Below are positions 57,402 to 64,000 of a stretch of 64,000 bases of DNA, in pieces. Each line of letters opens with the position of its first letter. Position 1 is the first letter of the stretch. The notes under the pieces are model-generated. The model saw nothing but the letters and a program-made list of their open reading frames with translations, ran no database searches and was not told where the DNA came from. The DNA is from Actinokineospora fastidiosa. GTDB lineage: Bacteria > Actinomycetota > Actinomycetes > Mycobacteriales > Pseudonocardiaceae. A program made the position numbers and the translations under genes. The DNA is taken from NCBI RefSeq assembly GCF_014648415.1, contig NZ_BMRB01000001.1, forward strand, positions 1,178,001 through 1,242,000, written 5' to 3'.

Positions 57402-58177
57402 TGCCGTTCGGGGCCGTGGAGGCCGAACCGGTCACGCTCACCGCGCTGGAGTTCGACGTGCTCTGGGAGCACCTGGCGCCGGGCGCCATGCCGCTGATCG
57501 TCAAGGTGCCGTCGCCGGGCAAGACCCACGAGGAGCGCGCCGCCATCGAGGACGGCGTGTGGCGCGGGCTCGCCGCGCGCGGCGTCGACCGCGACGACCC
57601 GGAGATCGCCGAGGTGTTCGGCCTGCTGGCCCGCCCGGAGCGCGAGGTCGACGGGCGGCTGTGGGCCGGGCGCGGCGTGCGGCTGCTGGCCTGTTCGCGC
57701 GAGGACGCGGCCGCGCTGGCCGTGCTGGCCGGGGACACCCTGCGGCTGAGCCGGATCTCCGCGCTCGGCCTGGCCGCGGCCGCGGTCGGCGAGCTGCCGT
57801 CCGCCCCGGCCGGGCCCGGCCGCTCGGTCACCCTGCGCACCGCCGACTTCGAGGCGGCCGCCCAGGGCGACGGGACCGTCCGGGGGTTCGAGGGATCGCT
57901 GCTGGGCAGGGGCGTGCGCGCCGACGACGCGGCCGCGCTGGCCGAGATGATCGGGGACGTGCTGCACACCGGGAACTTCGGCGCCGCCGTCCGCGACCGC
58001 CTCGGCCGCCGGGTCCGCGGCGAGCGCGTCGTGTCGTTCTTCGACACCGCCGCGGGCCGCTACGTCCAGATCCGGCGCGCCTCCCCGGACGGGGAGCTGT
58101 GGACGACGATCTCGCCCGCGGACTCGCGCAAACTGACCCACCACGTGGACGAGCTCTTGCGGGAAACAGCCGAGTGA
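57398..58177 (+). CDS. EspG-family type VII secretion chaperone
   Basis: A 259-residue protein with the EspG layout: LTALEFDVLWEHLAPGAMPLIV at the start, central VFGLLARPEREVDGRLWAGRGVRLLA and C-terminal RYVQIRRASPDGELWTTISPADSRKLTHHVDELL. EspG binds PE-PPE dimers before secretion. It is coupled to the PPE-like gene by ATGA. No EccB-E core genes are in this window, so the module must use a secretion apparatus encoded elsewhere. Confidence 0.8.
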   Translation: MMPFGAVEAEPVTLTALEFDVLWEHLAPGAMPLIVKVPSPGKTHEERAAIEDGVWRGLAARGVDRDDPEIAEVFGLLARPEREVDGRLWAGRGVRLLACSREDAAALAVLAGDTLRLSRISALGLAAAAVGELPSAPAGPGRSVTLRTADFEAAAQGDGTVRGFEGSLLGRGVRADDAAALAEMIGDVLHTGNFGAAVRDRLGRRVRGERVVSFFDTAAGRYVQIRRASPDGELWTTISPADSRKLTHHVDELLRETAE

Positions 58178-58536
58178 CCGACCCGAACGACCTGCGCGCG
58201 GCCGTGGCCGCCGTGCTGCCCTGGCTCGACGGCGGCGAGCGCCCGGCCCGTCCGGCGCTGGCCGCCGCCGTCCGGCTGAGCCTGCGCACCCTGGCCGAGA
58301 CCGCGCCCGGCCGGACCGTCGAGGTGCGGGTCCCGCCGTTCGCGGCGATCCAGTGCGTCGCCGGTCCCCGGCACACCCGGGGCACCCCGCCCAACGTCGT
58401 GGAGACCGACCCGCGGACCTGGCTGCGGCTGGCCACCGGCCGCCTGTCCTGGCCGGACGCGCTGGCCAGCGGCGCGCTGCACGCCTCGGGCAGCCGCGCC
58501 GACCTCGCCGCACACCTGCCGATCGTGCGGTTCTAG
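58174..58536 (+). CDS. Sterol-carrier-family (SCP-like) protein
   Basis: A 120-residue protein with the bacterial SCP-like fold: VRVPPFAAIQCVAGPRHTRGTPPNVVETDPRTWLRLATGRLSWPDAL. The block WLRLATG..SW is typical. It lies just before purF in many actinobacteria (Rv0807 in M. tuberculosis, from memory). Its role is unknown, presumably hydrophobic ligand binding. The start overlaps the espG-like stop (GTGA), which is chance proximity of two functional modules. Confidence 0.8.
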   Translation: MTDPNDLRAAVAAVLPWLDGGERPARPALAAAVRLSLRTLAETAPGRTVEVRVPPFAAIQCVAGPRHTRGTPPNVVETDPRTWLRLATGRLSWPDALASGALHASGSRADLAAHLPIVRF

Positions 58537-59216
58537 GCGGTCTCGACCAACTCCGGGTCGACGCGCTTGAGCGCCCGGTACAGGCCGATGCCGCCCGCCA
58601 CCGCGAGCACGCCGTACACCGCCAGCAGGGCGGGCGGGGTCGTGCCGGTGAGGGCGTCGCCGAGGACCACCGCGGCGGCGGTGCCCGGCAGGCTGCCGAT
58701 CAGCGTGCCCCACAGGTACGGCCGGTACCCGATCGTCGACAGGCCGCAGCAGTAGTTGACCGGGGCGAAGGGCACCACCGGGATCAGCCGCAGCGACACC
58801 ACGCCCGCGAACCCGCCCGCGCGCAGGCGCGCGTCCACCGCCTTGATCGCGCCGTGCTCCAGCAGCGGCGACGTCCAGCGGCGGCCGAACCGCCGGGCGG
58901 CGGCGAACGCCAGCGACCCGGCCACGCCGGTGGCGACCATGCCGACCGCGACGCCCAGCGCCTCGCCCAGCAGCAGACCCGCGGACAGGTTGAACACCGT
59001 GCGCGGGATCGGAAACGCGGCGAGCACGGAATACGCCAGCAGGAACAGCGCCGGGGTGGCCCAGCCAGCCGCCGCCGCCCAGTCGCGCACCGCCGCGGGG
59101 CTGGGGATCGGGACGAGGAAACCGATCGCGACCACGGCGGCCAACACACCGAAGAGCGAGACCAGCGTGGCGCGAGGAGACACGCCGTCCAACGGTACCG
59201 GCGTGACGCTCCCCAC
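58533..59216 (-). CDS. TVP38/TMEM64-family membrane protein
   Basis: A 227-residue membrane protein of the VTT/DedA-related superfamily. FPIPRTVFNLSAGLLLGEALGVAVG and RLIPVVPFAPVNYCCGLSTIGYRPYLWGTLIGSLPGT are the family blocks. About six transmembrane segments. The function is probably lipid or polyprenyl carrier transport. The start is uncertain: GTG 59216 or GTG 59183. It diverges from purF and its end overlaps the SCP-like gene by 4 nt. Confidence 0.82.
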   Translation of the reverse strand: MGSVTPVPLDGVSPRATLVSLFGVLAAVVAIGFLVPIPSPAAVRDWAAAAGWATPALFLLAYSVLAAFPIPRTVFNLSAGLLLGEALGVAVGMVATGVAGSLAFAAARRFGRRWTSPLLEHGAIKAVDARLRAGGFAGVVSLRLIPVVPFAPVNYCCGLSTIGYRPYLWGTLIGSLPGTAAAVVLGDALTGTTPPALLAVYGVLAVAGGIGLYRALKRVDPELVETA

Positions 59217-59271
59217 CCTCCGTCGGTCGGAACTGAGCTCGCGAGCACTTACACTTTGGGGGACATGCTGA

Positions 59272-59293
59272 TGTCAGACTGTTGTCACTGACA
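59272..59293. promoter_or_regulatory. Inverted repeat before purF
   Basis: TGTCAG-N10-CTGACA is a perfect inverted repeat ending 10 nt before the purF GTG. It overlaps the ribosome-binding region, so it could be a repressor site or an RNA hairpin. The function is unproven. Confidence 0.4.
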
Positions 59294-59303
59294 GGGAGCT
59301 TCG

Positions 59304-60839
59304 GTGGTCTCCGACCAGTTCTCGACTGGCCCCTCTCCGCTCGACCCGCCCGAGACCGACCCCGAACCGCGCGAGGAATGCGGCGTGTTCGGCGTGTGGG
59401 CGCCGGGCGAGGAAGTCGCGAAGCTCACGTATTACGGGCTGTACGCGCTCCAGCACCGAGGGCAGGAAGCGGCGGGCATCTCCGTCTCCGACGGCAACCA
59501 GATCGTGGTCTTCAAGGACCTCGGCCTGGTGAGCCAGGTCTTCGACGAGCAGGTGCTGGTCTCGCTGCGCGGCCACGTCGCCGTCGGCCACTGCCGCTAC
59601 TCCACCACCGGGTCCACGACCTGGGAGAACGCGCAGCCCACGTTCAAGACCACGGCCACCGGCAGCGGCCTGGCCCTGGGCCACAACGGCAACCTGGTCA
59701 ACACCGCCGAGCTGCGCGACAAGGCAGCCGAGCTGGGCCTGCCGACCAACGGAGCCACCACCGACTCCGACCTGCTCACCGGCCTGCTGGCCGCCGCCGC
59801 GGCGGACAAGGGCATCGAGCAGGCCGCGATGGAACTGCTGCCCGGCGTGCGCGGCGCGTACTGCCTGGTCTTCTCCGACGAGAGCACCCTCTACGCCGCC
59901 CGCGACCCGCACGGCGTACGCCCGCTGGTGCTGGGCAGGCTGGAGCGCGGCTGGGTCGTGGCCAGCGAGACCGCGGCGCTGGACATCGTGGGCGCCTCGT
60001 TCGTCCGCGAGGTCGAGCCCGGCGAGCTGATCGCCATCGACGCCGACGGCCTGCGGTCGAGCCGCTTCGCCAACCCCGAGCCCAAGGGCTGCGTCTTCGA
60101 GTACGTCTACCTGGCCCGGCCCGACACCACGATCGCGGGCCGCTCCGTGCACGCGACCCGGGTGGAGATCGGCCGCAAGCTGGCCGCGGAGGCCCCGGTC
60201 GAGGCCGACCTGGTCATCCCGGTGCCCGAGTCCGGCACGCCCGCCGCGATCGGGTACGCCCAGGCCAGCGGCATCCCGTACGGCTCGGGCCTGGTGAAGA
60301 ACGCCTATGTCGGGCGGACCTTCATCCAGCCGTCGCAGACCATCCGCCAGCTCGGCATCCGGCTCAAGCTCAACCCGCTGCGCGACGTGATCCGGGGCAA
60401 GCGGCTGGTCGTGGTCGACGACTCCATCGTGCGCGGCAACACCCAGCGCGCGCTGGTGCGCATGCTGCGCGAGGCGGGCGCGGTCGAGGTGCACGTGCGG
60501 ATCGCGTCGCCGCCGGTGCGCTGGCCGTGCTTCTACGGCATCGACTTCGCCTCCCGCGCCGAGCTGATCGCCAACGGGCTGGACCTCGACGGCATCCGCC
60601 GCTCCATCGGCTCGGACTCGCTGGGCTACGTGAGCCTGGAGGCGCTGGTGCAGGCCAGCGAGCAGCCGCGCACGCGGCTGTGCTCCGCCTGCTTCGACGG
60701 CGACTACCCCATTCCGCTGCCGGACGACGCGCGCATCGGAAAGCACCTGCTCGAAGGCCTGGAGAAGGGAGTCGCGGGGGACGCGGCGCCCGTGGTGGCC
60801 GCCGGGTACGGTGCTTCGGACGCGCTGTCCCGCCCCTAG
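59304..60839 (+). CDS. purF: Amidophosphoribosyltransferase
   Basis: A 511-residue enzyme for the first step of purine synthesis, PRPP plus glutamine to phosphoribosylamine. A 25-residue leader precedes catalytic Cys 26 (REECGVFGVWAP), suggesting processing. The phosphoribosyltransferase domain has VVVDDSIVRGNTQRALV; cysteines near the end (LCSACFDGDYP) fit an Fe-S cluster type. GGGAG precedes the GTG. purM follows after 17 nt, so one operon. Confidence 0.96.
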   Translation: MVSDQFSTGPSPLDPPETDPEPREECGVFGVWAPGEEVAKLTYYGLYALQHRGQEAAGISVSDGNQIVVFKDLGLVSQVFDEQVLVSLRGHVAVGHCRYSTTGSTTWENAQPTFKTTATGSGLALGHNGNLVNTAELRDKAAELGLPTNGATTDSDLLTGLLAAAAADKGIEQAAMELLPGVRGAYCLVFSDESTLYAARDPHGVRPLVLGRLERGWVVASETAALDIVGASFVREVEPGELIAIDADGLRSSRFANPEPKGCVFEYVYLARPDTTIAGRSVHATRVEIGRKLAAEAPVEADLVIPVPESGTPAAIGYAQASGIPYGSGLVKNAYVGRTFIQPSQTIRQLGIRLKLNPLRDVIRGKRLVVVDDSIVRGNTQRALVRMLREAGAVEVHVRIASPPVRWPCFYGIDFASRAELIANGLDLDGIRRSIGSDSLGYVSLEALVQASEQPRTRLCSACFDGDYPIPLPDDARIGKHLLEGLEKGVAGDAAPVVAAGYGASDALSRP

Positions 60840-60856
60840 ATATCCGGAGATCCGAA

Positions 60857-61933
60857 GTGTCTGACCCGACGTCGACCGGCCCCGCCACCTACGCCGCGGC
60901 TGGGGTGAGCATCGAGGCGGGCGACGAGGCCGTCGAGAAGCTCAAGCCGTGGGCGGCCAAGGCCAACCGGCCGGAGGTGCTCGGCGGGATCGGCGGGTTC
61001 GCCGGGCTGTTCAAGCTCCGGCTGGACCGGTGGCGCGAGCCGGTGCTGGCCTCGTCCACCGACGGCGTCGGCACCAAGATCGCGGTCGCGCAGGCGCTGG
61101 ACGTCCACGACACCGTCGGCGTCGACCTCGTCGCCATGGTCGTCGACGACCTGGTCGTGTGCGGCGCGGAGCCGCTGTTCCTGCAGGACTACATCGCCGT
61201 CGGCAAGGTGCTCCCGGACCGGGTCGCCGCGCTGGTCAAGGGCATCGCCGAAGGCTGCGTGCAGGCGGGCTGCGCGCTGCTGGGCGGCGAGACCGCCGAG
61301 CACCCCGGGCTGATGTCCGACGGCGCGTACGACCTCTCGGCCACCGGCGTCGGCGTGGTCGAGGCCGACGCCGTGCTGGGCCCCGACCGGGTGCGCCCCG
61401 GCGACGCGCTGATCGCGATGGGCTCCTCCGGCCTGCACTCCAACGGCTACTCGCTGGCCCGGCACGTGCTGCTGGACATCGCCAGGATGCCGCTGGACGG
61501 GCACGTCGAGGAGTTCGGCCGGACGCTGGGCGAGGAGCTGCTGGAGCCCACCCGCATCTACGCCAAGGACTGCCTGGCGCTGATCCAGGAGGCGGGCGTG
61601 CGCACCTTCGCGCACATCACCGGCGGCGGCCTGGCCGCCAACCTCGCGCGGGTCATCCCGCCCGGGCTCAAGGCCACGCTCGACCGGGGCACGTGGACCC
61701 CGCAGCCGGTGTTCTCGCTGATCGGCCAGCGCGGCCGGGTCGAGCGCGCGGAGCTGGAGCGCACCTTCAACATGGGCGTCGGCATGGTCGCCGTGGTCGC
61801 CCCCGAGGACGTGGACCGCTCGCTGGCCATGCTCACCGCGCGCCACGTGCCCGCCTGGGTGGTCGGCGAGGTGCGCCCGTCGGCCGACGCCGAGCCGCGC
61901 GCCGAGGTCGTCGGGGACCACCCGAGGTTCTGA
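60857..61933 (+). CDS. purM: Phosphoribosylformylglycinamidine cyclo-ligase
   Basis: A 358-residue AIR synthetase, fifth step of purine synthesis. Motifs include TYAAAGVSIEAGDEAVEKLK, DGVGTKIAVAQ, LLGGETAEHPG and GLHSNGYSLAR. GGAGA precedes the GTG. It is normal in length. A hairpin that also covers the ribosome-binding site of the next gene lies directly after the stop. Confidence 0.96.
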   Translation: MSDPTSTGPATYAAAGVSIEAGDEAVEKLKPWAAKANRPEVLGGIGGFAGLFKLRLDRWREPVLASSTDGVGTKIAVAQALDVHDTVGVDLVAMVVDDLVVCGAEPLFLQDYIAVGKVLPDRVAALVKGIAEGCVQAGCALLGGETAEHPGLMSDGAYDLSATGVGVVEADAVLGPDRVRPGDALIAMGSSGLHSNGYSLARHVLLDIARMPLDGHVEEFGRTLGEELLEPTRIYAKDCLALIQEAGVRTFAHITGGGLAANLARVIPPGLKATLDRGTWTPQPVFSLIGQRGRVERAELERTFNMGVGMVAVVAPEDVDRSLAMLTARHVPAWVVGEVRPSADAEPRAEVVGDHPRF

Positions 61934-61936
61934 GGC

Positions 61937-61982
61937 AACCTCCCGGGGGCCCGCCCGCGTAGTACGGGCGAGTAGGGAGGTT
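61937..61982 (+). promoter_or_regulatory. Nested hairpin between purM and the sigma-factor gene
   Basis: AACCTCCC (61937-61944) pairs with GGGAGGTT (61975-61982), and inside it CGCCCG (61952-61957) pairs with CGGGCG (61965-61970). The outer 3' arm is the Shine-Dalgarno sequence (GGGAGG) for the GTG at 61985. It could terminate purM transcripts or hold the sigma factor mRNA shut. Confidence 0.55.
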
Positions 61983-61984
61983 CC

Positions 61985-62479
61985 GTGGGGGATCGTGACA
62001 CGGAGTTCGGCGAGTTCGTCGACAGCCGCGCCGCGGTGATGCGGCGAACCGCGTACCTGCTGTGCGGCGGCGACTGGCACCGCGCCGAGGACCTGGTGCA
62101 GACGACGCTGGCCAAGATCTACGTCGTCTGGCCCCGGCTGCGCCGCGACGACGCGATCGACGCCTACGCCCGCAAGGTCATGGTGCGCGCGGCGATCGAC
62201 GAGTCGCGGCGGGCGTTCCGGCGGCGGGAGTCGGTGACGGACGCGGTGCCCGAGACGTCGGTGCCCCCGCCGGGCGTCGACGCCGCCATCGATGTGCGGC
62301 GCGCGCTGCGGCGCCTGCCGCCGGGCCAGCGGGCCGTGGTCGTGCTCCGGTACTGGGAGGACCTCTCCGTCGCCGAGGCGGCGCAGGTGCTGGGCAAGAG
62401 CGAGGGCACGATCAAGAGCCAAGCGGCGAAGGGACTCGCGGCGCTGCGCGACATGTTGTCTGTGGAGGTCGCACTGTGA
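61985..62479 (+). CDS. SigE-family RNA polymerase sigma factor (ECF type)
   Basis: A 164-residue ECF sigma factor of the SigE-family subgroup. Region 2 is FGEFVDSRAAVMRRTAYLLCGGDWHRAEDLVQTTLAKIYVVW; region 4 is LRRLPPGQRAVVVLRYWEDLSVAEAAQVLGKSEGTIKSQAAKGLAAL. The GTG start has its ribosome-binding site in a hairpin. The stop overlaps the next gene by 4 nt; that membrane protein is the likely partner or anti-sigma factor. Confidence 0.88.
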   Translation: MGDRDTEFGEFVDSRAAVMRRTAYLLCGGDWHRAEDLVQTTLAKIYVVWPRLRRDDAIDAYARKVMVRAAIDESRRAFRRRESVTDAVPETSVPPPGVDAAIDVRRALRRLPPGQRAVVVLRYWEDLSVAEAAQVLGKSEGTIKSQAAKGLAALRDMLSVEVAL

Positions 62480-63321
62480 ACGACGAGCAGGATGTGCGGC
62501 GGCTGTTCGAGGCCGCGGTCCGGCACGAGCCCCCGCTGACGCTGGACCGCGAGGCGGTCATCGGCGCGGGCAGGCGCAGGCTGCGCGTGCGGCGCACGGC
62601 CGCGGTCGGCGGCGCGGCGACGGCCGTGGCGGCGGCGGTGATCGGCATGACGGCGCTGTCGGGATCGCAGTTCGGGATGCCGGAGCCGGTCGGCCCGGCC
62701 GGGCCGGGGGTGTCGTCGGAGCCGAGGTCGGCCGTGACGACGACCCCCGCGCCCCCGTCGGCGCGCGTCCGCACCACCGTCGAGGCGCCGCGGTCGACCG
62801 TGTGGCCGACCACGACCACCTGGGCCGAGGTCCCGTCCACCACCATGACGCACCGGCCCGAGGTGTCCGAGCAGCTCGGCGTCGCGCTGGGCTCCGCGCC
62901 GCTGTCCTGGCCAGCGGACGTCGAGGTGGAGGGCAGCGACGTCCCCTGGCACACCTTCGACGCCAAGGGGCACGCGCAGTTCGCCCTGGTCACCCGCGAC
63001 CACGCCCGGCGGACGATCGAGATCCGGGTCGCGGCGGGACAGCGGTCCGGGGACAAGCCGGAGGGGTGCTTCCAGGCGGACATGACCTGCAGGTCGCACC
63101 GCACGGCCAACGGGGCCCTGGTGCACTACTGGCAGCCGGAGCGCGTGCAGGAGCACGGCCCCAACGCCCTGACCCTGCACGCTCTGCGGCCGGACGGGGT
63201 CGTCGTGGTGGTCGCGGACATCGGCGGGGCCGGGCCGCCGTGGCGGACCGAGCCGCTGATGAGCGTCGACGGCCTGGAACAGATCGCGCTGATCCCCGGG
63301 TTCGCCGCGGTCAACCAGTAG
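62476..63321 (+). CDS. Membrane protein coupled to the sigma factor (possible anti-sigma)
   Basis: A 281-residue protein. A cytoplasmic N-terminus (about 1-40) is followed by a transmembrane helix (AAVGGAATAVAAAVIGMTAL), a Thr/Pro-rich linker and an extracellular domain with two close cysteines (GCFQADMTC). Its coupling by GTGA to the ECF sigma gene makes it a candidate anti-sigma or signal receptor, although no zinc-binding HxxxCxxC motif is visible. The 3' end lies in a 16-bp tandem repeat. Confidence 0.65.
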   Translation: MNDEQDVRRLFEAAVRHEPPLTLDREAVIGAGRRRLRVRRTAAVGGAATAVAAAVIGMTALSGSQFGMPEPVGPAGPGVSSEPRSAVTTTPAPPSARVRTTVEAPRSTVWPTTTTWAEVPSTTMTHRPEVSEQLGVALGSAPLSWPADVEVEGSDVPWHTFDAKGHAQFALVTRDHARRTIEIRVAAGQRSGDKPEGCFQADMTCRSHRTANGALVHYWQPERVQEHGPNALTLHALRPDGVVVVVADIGGAGPPWRTEPLMSVDGLEQIALIPGFAAVNQ

Positions 63322-63355
63322 GGCGGTCAACCAGTAGGGCGGTCAACCAGCAGGC
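63308..63355 (+). repeat. Three tandem copies of a 16-bp unit
   Basis: Units at 63308-63323, 63324-63339 and 63340-63355; the first two are identical and the third differs at two bases. The unit begins CGGTCAACCAGTAGGG. The first copy contains the last codons and the TAG of the preceding gene, so each copy repeats the stop context. Confidence 0.85.
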
Positions 63356-63392
63356 CCCGTTAACCGGTGGACGCATGGGGCATTCTCTAGGC

Positions 63393-63824
63393 GTGCCCGG
63401 AGGAGAGCTGGAAGTGTCCCGGTCGCTGGTGATCCCGGCGGCCGAGTTGAGCGAGCGCTTCTCCCGCTCGTCCGGTCCCGGCGGCCAGGGCGTGAACACC
63501 GCCGACAGCCGCGTCGAGCTGTCCTTCGACGTCGCGCGCTCGCCGTCGATCCCCGAGCACCTGCGCGCCCGCATCCTCGACCGGCTGGCGAACCGCCTGG
63601 TCGACGGCGTGCTGACCATCGCGGCGAGCGAGTTCCGGGCGCAGCTGGCCAACCGCGAGGCGGCCAGGGAGCGCCTGGCCGCGCTGCTGCGGCAGGCCGC
63701 CGCGCCGCCTCCGCCGCAGCGCAGGCCGACCAAGCCGAGCCGCGGCGCGCGGGAACGGCGGCTGGAGTCGAAGAAGCGCCGCTCGGCGACCAAGCAGACG
63801 CGCAGGCGGCCCGACCTCAGCTGA
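63393..63824 (+). CDS. arfB: Alternative ribosome-rescue factor ArfB
   Basis: A 143-residue peptidyl-tRNA hydrolase that rescues stalled ribosomes. The GGQ motif is at residues 30-32 (RSSGPGGQGVNTADSRVELSFD). The C-terminal 45 residues are very basic (KPSRGARERRLESKKRRSATKQTRRRP), as needed to enter the empty mRNA channel. GTG 63393 gives the usual N-terminus; ATG 63375 or GTG 63414 are alternatives, the last with GGAGGAG upstream. The end overlaps the response regulator gene by 8 nt. Confidence 0.9.
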   Translation: MPGGELEVSRSLVIPAAELSERFSRSSGPGGQGVNTADSRVELSFDVARSPSIPEHLRARILDRLANRLVDGVLTIAASEFRAQLANREAARERLAALLRQAAAPPPPQRRPTKPSRGARERRLESKKRRSATKQTRRRPDLS

Positions 63825-64000
63825 GCCGGTAGCGGCGCTCCGGGCGTCCGGTCGCGCCGTAGCGCAGGCGGACGTGGGCGCGGCCGGTCGCCACGAAGTG
63901 CTCCAGGTAGCGCCGAGCACTGACCCGCGACAGGTGCGCCGCCGCCGCGCACTCCGCCGCCGACATCTCGCCCTCGCGCAGCGTGCTGGCCACGAGCTCC
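63817..64000 (-). CDS. Response regulator of the CitB/DcuR type, 3' end only
   Basis: The last 60 codons of a gene that continues beyond the window. The residues STLREGEMSAAECAAAAHLSRVSARRYLEHFVATGRAHVRLRYGATGRPERRYRLS form the C-terminal helix-turn-helix typical of response regulators for citrate, malate and other C4-dicarboxylates. The receiver domain and the sensor kinase must lie outside. Convergent with arfB. Confidence 0.8.
   Translation of the reverse strand, partial: ELVASTLREGEMSAAECAAAAHLSRVSARRYLEHFVATGRAHVRLRYGATGRPERRYRLS

Noticed and set aside
55754-58177. Complete type VII secretion locus
   Set aside because: No EccB-E or mycosin genes are present; only substrates and a chaperone.
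63308-63355. CRISPR-like repeats
   Set aside because: The copies are directly adjacent with no spacers and there are no cas genes.

Overview
The window is a very GC-rich actinobacterial chromosome segment with dense genes, many GTG starts and many 4-nt stop/start overlaps. HspR-type heat-shock control with HAIR operators, a helix-turn-helix/DUF397 pair, PE/PPE/EspG-like type VII secretion genes and DUF3151, DUF2784 and DUF4232 proteins point to the Pseudonocardiales (a Pseudonocardiaceae-like genus); I cannot name a species. From memory, much of the first 42 kb keeps the gene content of the Mycobacterium tuberculosis Rv0338-Rv0384 block (fba, DUF3151, DedA, GH76, pyrE, RNA methyltransferase, dnaK-grpE-dnaJ-hspR, clpB, Fe-S reductase). 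The right end keeps the SCP-like/purF/purM block. No tRNA, rRNA, IS element, prophage or CRISPR array was seen.

Layout. 1-9.4 kb: housekeeping and small genes (probable fba tail, M20 amidohydrolase, SDR, scramblase-like protein, a four-domain GNAT, pyrE, RNA methyltransferase, a lipoprotein). 9.4-24.7 kb: metabolic and membrane genes (molybdopterin oxidoreductase, GH76, LacI regulator with its kinase partner, two DedA proteins, an ABC pair, a DHA2 drug exporter, an esterase, an FAD oxidase). 24.7-34.3 kb: the protein-quality-control core, dnaK-grpE-dnaJ-hspR and clpB, both behind HAIR elements, with a flavohemoprotein-like gene and a MarR gene between them. Just upstream of clpB lies a cluster of DnaA boxes, three of them perfect and exactly 21 bp apart. 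34.4-37.7 kb: a 69-aa peptide with a duplicated nonapeptide, a large TPR-CHAT protease and a small Cys-containing protein. 37.7-44.4 kb: two TetR regulators, a DUF4097 lipoprotein, an Fe-S reductase and an MFS transporter.

44.4-55.1 kb: two CebR-like palindromes precede a tight gene run of GH1 beta-glucosidase, radical SAM enzyme, flavin monooxygenase, a sugar-efflux transporter fused in frame to a glycosyltransferase, PIG-L deacetylase and GH3 beta-glucosidase, followed by a helix-turn-helix/DUF397 pair. It looks like an undescribed pathway for a glycosylated or aminosugar product, possibly controlled by cello-oligosaccharides. 55.0-58.2 kb: an orphan type VII secretion substrate/chaperone module. 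58.2-64 kb: SCP-like protein, TVP38 protein, purF, purM, a SigE-family sigma factor with a membrane partner, arfB and the end of a CitB-type response regulator.

The observations most worth following are the peptide/CHAT pair, the DnaA-box array at clpB, and the CebR-box operon with its transporter-glycosyltransferase fusion.
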